Source: Bacteroides sp.
GTDB lineage: Bacteria > Bacteroidota > Bacteroidia > Bacteroidales > Bacteroidaceae
Assembly (NCBI GenBank): GCA_020861095.1
Contig: JAJBTC010000212.1
Coordinates: 24,904 to 88,903 of the forward strand
Reading direction: 5' to 3'
DNA: 64,000 bases
The position numbers were made by a program, and so were the translations under genes. Every line of letters starts with the position of its first letter. Position 1 is the stretch's first letter. The notes under the pieces are model-generated. The model was given only the letters and a program-made list of their open reading frames with translations. It ran no database searches and was not told the origin of the DNA. This document shows, piece after piece, positions 1 through 7,720 of this stretch.

Positions 1-164
1 GTTCTTTCGTCACAACTATTATGGGATTCTTTACGCTGAGAAATATGGAAAGATAAATGCCCTGACGACCGGTAACATTTTCCTAATAAAGACGCAAAGA
101 AATTTAAGATGTACGATGTGAGATCTCCCGGTATAGTAACTGTTCTGACGGGGTTTTATCTTTC

Positions 165-225
165 TCTTTTGTTCGTATGTTCGTTTGTCTGTTTATATCC
201 ATTTATCAGACATACGAACAAAAGA
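165..225. repeat. 16-bp inverted repeat, possible stem-loop
   Basis: A 16-bp arm at 165-180 (tcttttgttcgtatgt) is perfectly inverted at 210-225, with a 29-nt loop. It lies about 110 bp beyond the 3' end of the leftward PL6 gene. The loop is long and no clear T-run follows, so a terminator role is uncertain. The rest of 1-333 holds one palindromic repeat (235-263) and no credible gene. Confidence 0.45.
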
Positions 226-234
226 AAAATGTAT

Positions 235-263
235 ATCGGAAGACGCAAATATGCGTCTCTACA
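235..263 (+). repeat. REP-like palindromic repeat, AATA-loop variant
   Basis: The palindrome agacgca-aata-tgcgtct is followed by CTACA, the same one-sided flank seen at the other copies in this window (for example 4730-4750 and 11570-11589). It is intergenic, downstream of the PL6 gene. Family membership is seen directly; a role in mRNA stability or as a mobile REP is inference. Confidence 0.7.
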
Positions 264-333
264 ATAGATTATTACCCATCGTTAAAGGATTTGTCTTTCC
301 AATTGTACCTCCTCAATCAAATCCTTCCGTCTT

Positions 334-1842
334 TCATTGCGGGTGAACGCCTGGATCAGCCTCTATCCAGCTCACTCCCGTACTTTTCCTGTCAGGAACA
401 GATCGCAAAGAATGGCCTGCAACACTGCAACTCACCCCAGTTTCCGGCCTCCTTTCTCTACCCGGCATATCTTTTCTTACCTCTTCGTTGCAAGGAACCG
501 GAGAGGTATAAAGTTCGCTATCAGTTGCAGGTTTGTACAGGCCAAACTCTTCCGTGGGCTTGTTCATCATAGCAGAAGAGACTTTCCGGAAACCCTTTTT
601 CACCGACTTATTGCAACCGACGAATGTACCGCGATGATATACATTGCCGCGAAAATCAACCTGTTGGCGATCGTCCCTGATCCGGATCACCTCCCGGTCT
701 GCAGAAGAAGTATTATAAATAAAATTGCACTCTACTATACTCTCTATAGGTGGTTCGGGCTGATCGGGAGCATGCCCTACCGCCACATCCAATGCGATGA
801 GACAATCCACGAATGTATTGTATGCGATATAGGCCCCTTTTACCTGGGAATACCGGTTGAGGATACGGTTTTCATTGCCTTTGGTCAGGGAAAGTGCCGA
901 ACGGTAAGATTCGCCGGCAGTGCGGTAAAAATAGTTATGGGTCACCCGGTGCCCCTCTCCCATCACGCGCACACCACCCGACTCCCCGGTAGAGGTGACC
1001 GCACCGTTGGCCAGGAATATATTTCCATCTACTACGCAATGGTGTCCGTGACGCAGGCAAAGGGTACCGACACACTCCAGGAAAAGGTTGTTCAGGTAGT
1101 AATTGCCACAGGATTTGTTGGAGATCACTTCGATCTCCCCGTTGCACCGCTCAAACAGGTTACTCTCTATCCGGCAATCCGCTGTCTTCAGAGAAGTGCG
1201 GCTGTCTCCCACACGGATGGTTTCCTGTCCGTTGAGTTCTTTTCCGGTCAACGGATCCGTTTGCGACACCCGCGGGCCGAAGTAGTTGTGATCGATCCGG
1301 TGCCTGCCCTGCTCCTCTTCATCGAGCCAGACCACCAGCGTAACCCCCATATTCTTCTTATCATACACCGTACAATGATCTACCCGGTGGTGGTGACCAC
1401 GGAGACTGATCCACTTCACATCATCCTGCGGATCGGGCGAGTTATAATCTGCAATGCGGGTTTCACTTAACCGGCAAAAGGAGCTCCCGCGGGCAAATTC
1501 CACCACCGCCTTACTAGGATGCGCTGTCTGGCTTGAACTGAAATCCAGTCCCGATACGTACAGGTATTCTCCATCTATCACCAACAGCGAATGACCCCGC
1601 ATACATACCTGTCCCGGGGTCTCTGCTATCAACCATACAGGACTATCGGACGTGCCCTTTCCGCGGAAATGTATTTGCTGATCCTTCCACTCTCCATTGC
1701 GAAGGATCACCGTATCTCCGGCCACAAAAGTACGCCCGTTGACCTCACGGGCTTCAGAAACGGGATAAATCTTTGCTGAAAGCCACAGCGGACAAAGTAA
1801 TCCACACAGCCAGAAAATATTCTTCAGGGTATTTCGTTTCAT
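334..1842 (-). CDS. PL6-family polysaccharide lyase (alginate lyase/chondroitinase B-like)
   Basis: A secreted enzyme of 502 residues with an N-terminal signal peptide (MKRNTLKNIFWLCGLLC...LSA) followed by a right-handed beta-helix of the chondroitinase-B/PL6 type. PL6 hallmarks are visible in order: NGQETIRVG, EVISNKS (catalytic Lys in the family), LCLRHG (catalytic Arg) and GGVRVMGEGHRVTHNYF. Family members cleave alginate, or dermatan/chondroitin in ChonB, by beta-elimination, giving unsaturated uronic-acid ends. The length fits a single-domain PL6. Its start ATG overlaps the stop of the upstream esterase (ATGA, 1839-1842), so it is the last gene of a three-gene operon and probably translationally coupled. 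The exact substrate cannot be decided from sequence alone. Confidence 0.88.
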   Translation of the reverse strand: MKRNTLKNIFWLCGLLCPLWLSAKIYPVSEAREVNGRTFVAGDTVILRNGEWKDQQIHFRGKGTSDSPVWLIAETPGQVCMRGHSLLVIDGEYLYVSGLDFSSSQTAHPSKAVVEFARGSSFCRLSETRIADYNSPDPQDDVKWISLRGHHHRVDHCTVYDKKNMGVTLVVWLDEEEQGRHRIDHNYFGPRVSQTDPLTGKELNGQETIRVGDSRTSLKTADCRIESNLFERCNGEIEVISNKSCGNYYLNNLFLECVGTLCLRHGHHCVVDGNIFLANGAVTSTGESGGVRVMGEGHRVTHNYFYRTAGESYRSALSLTKGNENRILNRYSQVKGAYIAYNTFVDCLIALDVAVGHAPDQPEPPIESIVECNFIYNTSSADREVIRIRDDRQQVDFRGNVYHRGTFVGCNKSVKKGFRKVSSAMMNKPTEEFGLYKPATDSELYTSPVPCNEEVRKDMPGRERRPETGVSCSVAGHSLRSVPDRKSTGVSWIEADPGVHPQ

Positions 1843-2726
1843 TCTATGACTCCTGTTCTACGTAAAAAGGCCACCATGGCCCGGTTGATCTCTCCATTGA
1901 TCTCCGTACCGAATTTTCCGTGTCCACCCTGCGGAATGGTCATAAATTCCGTTTCCACACCGGCTTTCAGAAGGGCATCGTGCAGCCAGACCGATTGCTG
2001 ATAAGGCACAATATCATCCGCATCGCCATGTACAATGAATGTAGGAGGAGTATCCGCATTTACGTAACTGATGGGAGAAACAGAAGCCATAAACTCCCTG
2101 TCACCGATCCGGTCACCGATCCAGCGTACTGCCGAACGGTAGGGCTTTTCACCTACGGAGAAATCTACCATATCGGCTATGCCATACTTATCCAATACGG
2201 CAGCGATACGTATCTCCCCGATCCCTTCGTAGTCCCGGTCGAACCGATGATCGTTGCCCAGATAAGCACCCATCATAGCCAGATGGCCGCCGGCAGAGCC
2301 TCCCATCAAGATGATACGCTGGGGATCGATATGATAGGTGGCAGCATTTCTGAGCAGGAAGATCAGAGCAGAACGCACATCTTCGATGGCTGCCGGAGCA
2401 GGCGCCACATCTACCAGACGGTATTCGATATTGGCTACCGCACAACCGGCTTTGAAGAAATTGGAAAACCCACGTTGCTTCTCTTTGTTGCCGTGATTCC
2501 ATCCGCCACCAAATATATTAATAATGATAGGAGTGGGCTTGTCGGTACGGGGAGGCAGGTAAAGATCCATCTTTCCCACCCACTCCCCTTCCGGGGTGAA
2601 AGGAACATCCAGGTGATAGGTAAACCCTTGCGGGATCACTACGCCATAAGGCGTTTCCTGACTTTTTTGCGCAGCCACCGAGAGGGTCAGACACAGTGCG
2701 AAAATAAATAAGATTTGTTTGCTCAT
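1839..2726 (-). CDS. Secreted alpha/beta-hydrolase (esterase/lipase, BD-FAE-like)
   Basis: The chosen start (MSKQILFIFALCLTLSVAAQ) gives a clean signal peptide and 295 residues; a further upstream in-frame start would only add a non-secretory extension. The alpha/beta-hydrolase signature is clear: oxyanion region NIFGGGWNHG, nucleophile elbow GGSAGGH, acid region VHGDADDIVPY and catalytic His in PQGGHGKF. Such enzymes remove acetyl or other acyl groups from carbohydrates. It lies 19 nt after the hydroxyacid dehydrogenase and overlaps the lyase by 4 nt, so the three are an operon. A role in de-esterifying the lyase substrate is inference. Confidence 0.85.
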   Translation of the reverse strand: MSKQILFIFALCLTLSVAAQKSQETPYGVVIPQGFTYHLDVPFTPEGEWVGKMDLYLPPRTDKPTPIIINIFGGGWNHGNKEKQRGFSNFFKAGCAVANIEYRLVDVAPAPAAIEDVRSALIFLLRNAATYHIDPQRIILMGGSAGGHLAMMGAYLGNDHRFDRDYEGIGEIRIAAVLDKYGIADMVDFSVGEKPYRSAVRWIGDRIGDREFMASVSPISYVNADTPPTFIVHGDADDIVPYQQSVWLHDALLKAGVETEFMTIPQGGHGKFGTEINGEINRAMVAFLRRTGVIE

Positions 2727-2745
2727 GGTTATGTATGTATTTGTT

Positions 2746-3696
2746 TCAGACGATGGATAATACTTCCTCTCCGGCAAAATAGCGCCGGATGTTTTCGGCA
2801 GCATAGTGCGTCATGGCTATCCGGGCCTCCATAGTACCTGTTCCATTGTGTGGAGAGAGTACCACATTGTCCAGGGATAGTAATTGCGAAGGCACCTGCG
2901 GTTCGTGTTCAAAGACATCCAGCCCTGCTCCCCAGATCCATCCTTCGGTGAGTGCCCGGATCAATGCCTCTTCATCCACCAGGGCTCCCCTGGCGGTATT
3001 GATAAAGATAGCCTCTTTCTTCATCATCCGTAGCTGGGCTTCACCGATCAGATGATGGGTAGAGGTGCTTGAGGGAACGTGCAGTGAGATCACATCGGCA
3101 GTATGCAGCAATTCTTCCTGCGAAAGATAATGTACGTGTAACCTCTCCTCTTCTTCCCGGCTTATCCGGTGACGATTGCGATAGACAACCTTCATACCGA
3201 AAGCAAGTGCCCGGCGGGCTACGGCTCTACCGATCCGGCCCAGTCCCAGAATACCCAGTCTTTTGCCGGAGAGGCTCTGCCCCAGATTGCCCATGGTACA
3301 GATATGCACAGATCCCTGACTACGCATTTTCCGATCCATCTCCCCGATCCTCCGGGCAACTGCCATCATGAGAGCAAAAGTGTGCTCAGCCGTGGGTTCC
3401 ACGACTGCTTCAGGCGAATTGGTCACCCATATTCCTTTCTTTCGGGCATAGGCCACATCTATATGGTCATACCCGGCACCGAAGTTGGCAATGATCTTCA
3501 ATGCAGGAGCACGATCGATTACCTGCCGTGTTACCTTGAATGTATATGTAGGCAACAGGGCTTCACAACAACCCAACTTCACCCAATCTAATTCAGTTAT
3601 TATCTGATCGTTTACCAGATAATCCACATCAAATCCGGAAGCCACAGGAACCAATCCTTCGCGGGGAAGGGTTTGTGTAAGGAGTAACTTTTTCAT
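2746..3696 (-). CDS. D-2-hydroxyacid dehydrogenase (NAD-dependent)
   Basis: About 316 residues from MKKLLLTQTLPREG; a Met two codons earlier (3702) is equally possible. The Rossmann motif GILGLGRIGRAVARR, the catalytic Arg region INTARGALVDE and the catalytic His in LSPHNGTGTMEA are all present, as in glyoxylate/hydroxypyruvate or phosphoglycerate-type reductases. It would act in the cytoplasm, interconverting a 2-oxoacid and a D-2-hydroxyacid. Placed first in an operon with a uronate lyase and next to a GntR/FCD regulator, it may handle a breakdown product of the unsaturated uronate; this is inference. A promoter and an operator-like palindrome lie just upstream (3750-3781). Confidence 0.88.
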   Translation of the reverse strand: MKKLLLTQTLPREGLVPVASGFDVDYLVNDQIITELDWVKLGCCEALLPTYTFKVTRQVIDRAPALKIIANFGAGYDHIDVAYARKKGIWVTNSPEAVVEPTAEHTFALMMAVARRIGEMDRKMRSQGSVHICTMGNLGQSLSGKRLGILGLGRIGRAVARRALAFGMKVVYRNRHRISREEEERLHVHYLSQEELLHTADVISLHVPSSTSTHHLIGEAQLRMMKKEAIFINTARGALVDEEALIRALTEGWIWGAGLDVFEHEPQVPSQLLSLDNVVLSPHNGTGTMEARIAMTHYAAENIRRYFAGEEVLSIV

Positions 3697-3749
3697 ATCC
3701 ATAGACTGTTGAAAGAAAGAGAGGGAATTGCACTCTCGTTTTATGTCGA

Positions 3750-3781
3750 CAAACATAGATAAAATAAATTGGTAGACCAAA
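3750..3781 (-). promoter_or_regulatory. Bacteroidetes promoter of the dehydrogenase-esterase-lyase operon
   Basis: Read on the minus strand there is TTTG at 3781-3778, a 20-nt spacer, then TATGTTTG at 3757-3750, matching the Bacteroides -33/-7 consensus (TTTG, TAnnTTTG). The start codon at 3696 follows about 50 nt later. Confidence 0.7.
3769..3780. promoter_or_regulatory. Palindromic operator candidate TTGGT-AG-ACCAA
   Basis: A 12-bp perfect-arm palindrome, ttggtagaccaa, overlaps the -33 element of the leftward operon and lies about 120 bp before the divergent GntR/FCD gene. It closely resembles operators of FCD-type GntR regulators (UxuR/ExuR TTGGTATACCAA, FadR TGGT...ACCA). The adjacent regulator is the obvious candidate ligand; that link is inference. 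Confidence 0.6.
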
Positions 3782-3871
3782 TAATCATAAAATAAATATT
3801 AAAAAAGGAAACTTTTCCGGAACTCTTCCCGCTATTTTGGGCTGAACTTATCATTTTCATGCGGTTTTTTT

Positions 3872-3899
3872 TAACTTTGCACCCATCATTGATAGGAGG
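3872..3899 (+). promoter_or_regulatory. Promoter -7 element and strong Shine-Dalgarno of the GntR gene
   Basis: TAACTTTG at 3872-3879 fits the TAnnTTTG consensus; no good -33 TTTG is seen at the right distance. AGGAGG at 3894-3899, 3 nt before the ATG at 3903, is a strong Shine-Dalgarno, which is unusual for Bacteroidetes genes. Confidence 0.55.
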
Positions 3900-3902
3900 C
3901 AA

Positions 3903-4619
3903 ATGAAAACAGATCACATATTAGAAAGTCTGAGCAAAGTAGAGGAAAATCCCACAGAAAGTATCATCAGACAAATAAGAATGTTGTTGAATACCGGACA
4001 GTTGAAACCGGGTGACCGCCTGCCGGCAGAAAGAAAGATGGCCGAAAGGTTTGGTGTAGGGCGTACGCATGTGCGGGACGCATTGAAAAAACTGGAATTT
4101 TACAACATCCTGAAGACGTTGCCGCAGAGCGGGTCGGTGGTAGCCGGCATGGAGATGACAGCACTGGACGGACTGATCAGTGATGTATTGCAGATGGACA
4201 GTCACGATTTCTATTCTCTGGTTGAGATGCGTGCCATCCTGGAAACCAATGCTGCCCGCCTGTGTGCGATACGCCGGACGGAGGAAGATCTGAGAGAGAT
4301 CGAGAAAGCGATGAACAACTACATCGCCAAAGTAGAGGAGAATGGTTCGGCCATGGAAGAAGACCTGTATTTCCATCGCACCATCGCGCAGGGTTCTAAA
4401 AACATGGTCCTGAAATCGATGATGATGATCATCACACCGGATATCATGACCAACTACAACAAATTCAATGTGTGCAAGACGAATTTTGATATTCCGATCA
4501 GTGAGCACCGCCTGCTGTTTGAATACATCAAAAACCACGATGCCAACGGGGCAACGAATATCATGAGCCAGCACCTGACGGGAGTGCTTTCTTTCGCGAA
4601 GACGCAGACCTTGTTTTAA
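3903..4619 (+). CDS. GntR-family transcriptional regulator, FadR/FCD subfamily
   Basis: 238 residues. The N-terminal winged helix (about 15-80) carries GDRLPAERKMAERFGVGRTH, the typical GntR helix-turn-helix. The C-terminal all-helical FCD domain (about 90-230) has metal/effector-ligand positions in DLYFH, SEHR and SQHL. FCD regulators usually repress sugar-acid genes and are released by a carboxylate ligand. It is divergent from the hydroxyacid dehydrogenase-esterase-PL6 operon, and a matching palindrome covers that operon's promoter, so a repressor responding to a uronate-derived acid is likely (inference). Confidence 0.9.
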   Translation: MKTDHILESLSKVEENPTESIIRQIRMLLNTGQLKPGDRLPAERKMAERFGVGRTHVRDALKKLEFYNILKTLPQSGSVVAGMEMTALDGLISDVLQMDSHDFYSLVEMRAILETNAARLCAIRRTEEDLREIEKAMNNYIAKVEENGSAMEEDLYFHRTIAQGSKNMVLKSMMMIITPDIMTNYNKFNVCKTNFDIPISEHRLLFEYIKNHDANGATNIMSQHLTGVLSFAKTQTLF

Positions 4620-4717
4620 ATGCTCTCTCAAACAGAGAGGAAGCAGGGGTTGAGAATCTGAATATGCAGGCTTATCCGATAAATGTATAAAAACTTAAGT
4701 GCCATCCATTTTATTGG

Positions 4718-4756
4718 GCTTGTACCGCGGAGACGCACGGCGTGCGTCTCTACAAG
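4718..4756 (+). repeat. REP-like palindrome, forward copy of an inverted pair
   Basis: Core 4730-4750 is GAGACGCACG-G-CGTGCGTCTC, a perfect 10-bp stem with a 1-nt loop. The left flank (ttgtaccgcg) and right flank (tacaa) match other copies. It forms an inverted pair with the copy at 4881-4901 in the 585-bp gap between the GntR gene and the GH3 gene, which has no gene of its own. Confidence 0.8.
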
Positions 4757-4876
4757 TCAATTGGACATCGTTATAAAATCGTTATAAATTGGGCATCGTT
4801 ACCAGAGTTATGGGAACTTTAACGATTGGAAATCCGAAGTACTTCATCTCATGCCACCACTCTGGCCTCATCATCC

Positions 4877-4914
4877 TGTAGAGACGCACGGCGTGCGTCT
4901 CCGCGATATAGGTC
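4877..4914 (-). repeat. REP-like palindrome, reverse copy of an inverted pair
   Basis: Core 4881-4901 is identical to 4730-4750, but the flanks are reversed (tgta before, ccgcgatataggtccaa after), so this copy points the other way. About 130 bp separate the two cores. The pair layout is that of a REPIN; mobility is inference. Confidence 0.8.
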
Positions 4915-5066
4915 CAACAAAGTATCAGGTAGCCCGATGGCACAAATCTGACACGAAATGGTTTTATACTTCAGTCAATCACATGGAATCAGGAACAATC
5001 CTGTCAGATCAGTCATGAGTTCTGAGGGCGTACAGTTACTCTGATCTTTAACCTATTTATAATGAG

Positions 5067-5106
5067 AAATCCCCTTGGCTACAGGATACTGTAGCCAAGG
5101 GGATTT
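5067..5106. terminator. Strong bidirectional hairpin terminator
   Basis: A perfect 18-bp stem (5067-5084 with 5089-5106) and a 4-nt GATA loop, with A-rich and T-rich ends. It sits about 100 nt past the GH3 stop at 5205 (leftward) and would also close rightward transcripts from the GntR gene. Confidence 0.8.
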
Positions 5107-5204
5107 TGTGTATACAAAACTTTCCGGATAGCTTCTTTATGTCCGAAAAGCGGCCGGCCGATTGGTATCAAAAGAGCTCTTCTTTTTCCAGCCAGTGAGT
5201 TTAC

Positions 5205-7691
5205 CTATTTATTAGGTGTATCCCATTTCTTGGTCTCCGAACAGAGGATATTCACGACCTGATCGCCTGCCTGGATACGGAAATCGCCTTCCTCTAAGAT
5301 CCATTTGCCATCGTAACCCACAAAAGCAAGGTCCGAGCCTTTCAGCTTCAGGGTGACGGTTGTGGTCTCGCCCGGTGCCAGTTCCACTTTTTCAAAGGCA
5401 CGCAGACGGCGCACGTCGGGAGTCAGGGAAGCAACCAGATCGCTGCTGAACAGCAACACACTCTCTTTGCCCGCGCGTTGACCGGTATTCTTCACATCTA
5501 CTGTAAAGGTCAATACATCATCCGCCGTGAAGCGGGTATTATCTACCTGGAGATTGCTGTAAGCAAAGGTGGTGTAGCTCTGGCCATAGCCAAACGCCCA
5601 CTGCACATTCACTACAGCGTCGTAATTATAGGCTCCTTCCATCTGCCGGCCGATGTGCTCACTCGGTTTGTGGTCGTAGGTAACCAGCGAATTGATCTCT
5701 TTCGGATAGGTAAACGGCAGTTTACCGCTGAAATTGGCATCTCCGGCCACTAAGTTGGCCAGCGCGTCGCCCCCGTAATTGCCCGGTAGCATGATATGCA
5801 CCACGGCCGAAGCGAGGGGTTCGATATCGGCAATCAGCCGCGGACGCCCTTCGTTCAGGATCAGGACGATGGGTTTGCCCGTAGCGGCAAGTGCCTTCAC
5901 CAGATTGAGCTGGTTTTCGGACAGAAAGAGATTGGTCAGGTTGCCCGGCGTTTCACAATAAGAGTTCTCTCCGATACAGGCGATGATGTAATCCGCGCCT
6001 GCGGCGGCAGCCACGGCCTTGTCGATCTCCGGAGCATTCTCTTCCCACCAGCTGCCGCCCTGTTTGTAGGTAACACCGGCTTCGTAGAGGATCTGTTCCG
6101 CACCGAACTTGTTGGTAAATGCTTCAAGAATGGTGTTGTGATCCGCGGCACATTCATCGGCTTTATCTCCCTGCCAAGAATAAGACCATCCGCCGTTGAG
6201 CGTACGCATGGAATGGGCATTGGGACCGGTGATCAGGAGTTTCTTCCCTGGGGCCAGCGGCAGGATGTGGTCTGTATTCTTCAACAGTACCATGGATTCT
6301 TCGGCAGCTTTCAGCGCTACAGCAGCATGTTCCGGGCCTCCGTAGAGCGGGAAGTCTTTCCAGTCGTACCAGGGTTTTTCGAAGAGGTTGAGACGGAATT
6401 TCAGCCGCAGCACGCGCCTTACGGCATCGTCGATACGGCTCATGGGTACTTCGCCTTCCTGTACCAGTTCTTTGAGCAAGGTGCAGAAGCTCAGGTCGTA
6501 GGGTTCCATAGCCATATCGATACCGGCATTGATAGCCATTTTGATGGCCTCTTTTTTATCTTTGGCTACGCGATCCCGGGTATAGAGGTTGTTGATGTCT
6601 GACCAGTCGGTCACGATCATGCCGTCCCAGTTGAGATCCTCTTTGAGCCAGGTAGTCAGCAATTCGTAATTGGCATGGAAAGGCAGGCCGTTGTTCATCG
6701 CAGAGTTTACCATGAGGGAAAGCGCGCCGTTGCGGATCATTTCCAGATAAGGGGCAAAATGCTTCTCCCGCATATCCTGCAGGGTAATGGAAGAGGGGGT
6801 ACGGTCTTTGCCGGAGACCGGCACTCCATATCCCATGTAGTGCTTCACACAGGCAGCGATGTAGTCTACTCCGATGTGGTTGGGGTCACTGCCCTGGAAA
6901 CCCAGTACGGACTCGCGGCCCATTTCGGCATTCAGATAGGCATCTTCGCCGTAGCTCTCCCACAGGCGGGGCCAGCGTGGGTCACGGCCCAGGTCGGTGA
7001 CAGGGGCGTAGGTCCACGGGATACTGGCGGCTTTGGTCTCGTAAGCAGCAATACGGGAAGCCTCCCGGGTGAGCGCACGGTTGAAAGTAGCGGCCATGTT
7101 GATGCCCTGGGGAAAGAGCGTACCTCCGCGTGTATAGTTGGTCCCGTGTACGTGGTCTATCCCGTAGATACAGGGGATACCGATCTCCTGCATGGATTTC
7201 TCCTGGATGCGTCTGATGATCTCCTGCCACCTGGCGGGGGTCTGTGCCACACCGTTGGGTACGTTCAGGATAGAACCTACCTTGTAGGTACCGATCACCT
7301 GGTCCAGCTTCTCCTCGTCCAGTTCAAATCCTCTGGCGTTTTCCGCTGCCATGATGCGCATATAGATCTGCATCATTACCTCCTGCGAAGGCATCTCCTG
7401 TCCCAGGTCGAATTCCTGTTCGAGGTCATACTTCCTGAGGATCTCTCTGATGTCGTCTACCTGCATACTGGCCGGATGGATGCCGGCAAAGGGGTTGGCA
7501 CGTTTCTGAATGGCGTCAATCGCCAGTTCGCACATCTGCCCCACCTTTTCGTCGAGGGTCATCTTGCTGAGCAGGGTTTCGATCTGCCGTTCAATGTTCT
7601 CGTCTCCCGGGATGGCAGGGGCCACCGTAGGTTGCGCTGTGGCAGCCAGGAGAGTCCCGGCTGCCAGCAATGAAAATAAAATTCGTTTCAT
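5205..7691 (-). CDS. Glycoside hydrolase family 3 beta-glycosidase (intact)
   Basis: 828 residues from [20 protein letters not shown], a signal peptide; the longer frame upstream overlaps the neighbouring GH3 gene and is not needed. GH3 N-terminal barrel motifs are seen ([34 protein letters not shown]), the catalytic nucleophile Asp in [12 protein letters not shown] near residue 360, the GH3-C domain, and a C-terminal fibronectin-III-like domain with [15 protein letters not shown]. It would remove beta-linked glucose or xylose from oligosaccharide ends, probably in the periplasm. It is the last gene of the PUL operon, 29 nt after the frameshifted GH3, and is followed by a strong terminator. 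GH3 specificity (glucosidase or xylosidase) cannot be fixed here. Confidence 0.93.
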   Translation of the reverse strand: MKRILFSLLAAGTLLAATAQPTVAPAIPGDENIERQIETLLSKMTLDEKVGQMCELAIDAIQKRANPFAGIHPASMQVDDIREILRKYDLEQEFDLGQEMPSQEVMMQIYMRIMAAENARGFELDEEKLDQVIGTYKVGSILNVPNGVAQTPARWQEIIRRIQEKSMQEIGIPCIYGIDHVHGTNYTRGGTLFPQGINMAATFNRALTREASRIAAYETKAASIPWTYAPVTDLGRDPRWPRLWESYGEDAYLNAEMGRESVLGFQGSDPNHIGVDYIAACVKHYMGYGVPVSGKDRTPSSITLQDMREKHFAPYLEMIRNGALSLMVNSAMNNGLPFHANYELLTTWLKEDLNWDGMIVTDWSDINNLYTRDRVAKDKKEAIKMAINAGIDMAMEPYDLSFCTLLKELVQEGEVPMSRIDDAVRRVLRLKFRLNLFEKPWYDWKDFPLYGGPEHAAVALKAAEESMVLLKNTDHILPLAPGKKLLITGPNAHSMRTLNGGWSYSWQGDKADECAADHNTILEAFTNKFGAEQILYEAGVTYKQGGSWWEENAPEIDKAVAAAAGADYIIACIGENSYCETPGNLTNLFLSENQLNLVKALAATGKPIVLILNEGRPRLIADIEPLASAVVHIMLPGNYGGDALANLVAGDANFSGKLPFTYPKEINSLVTYDHKPSEHIGRQMEGAYNYDAVVNVQWAFGYGQSYTTFAYSNLQVDNTRFTADDVLTFTVDVKNTGQRAGKESVLLFSSDLVASLTPDVRRLRAFEKVELAPGETTTVTLKLKGSDLAFVGYDGKWILEEGDFRIQAGDQVVNILCSETKKWDTPNK

Positions 7692-7720
7692 TGGATCAGG
7701 TATAAATACATTCGTTACAA

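Noticed and set aside
337..1470. Long open frame antisense to the PL6 gene
   Set aside because: Its translation has no recognisable motif and the opposite strand encodes a clear PL6 protein with signal peptide and catalytic motifs.
4718..4914. Repeated palindromes read as a CRISPR array
   Set aside because: Copies are dispersed over 30 kb in both orientations, not regularly spaced, and there are no cas genes.
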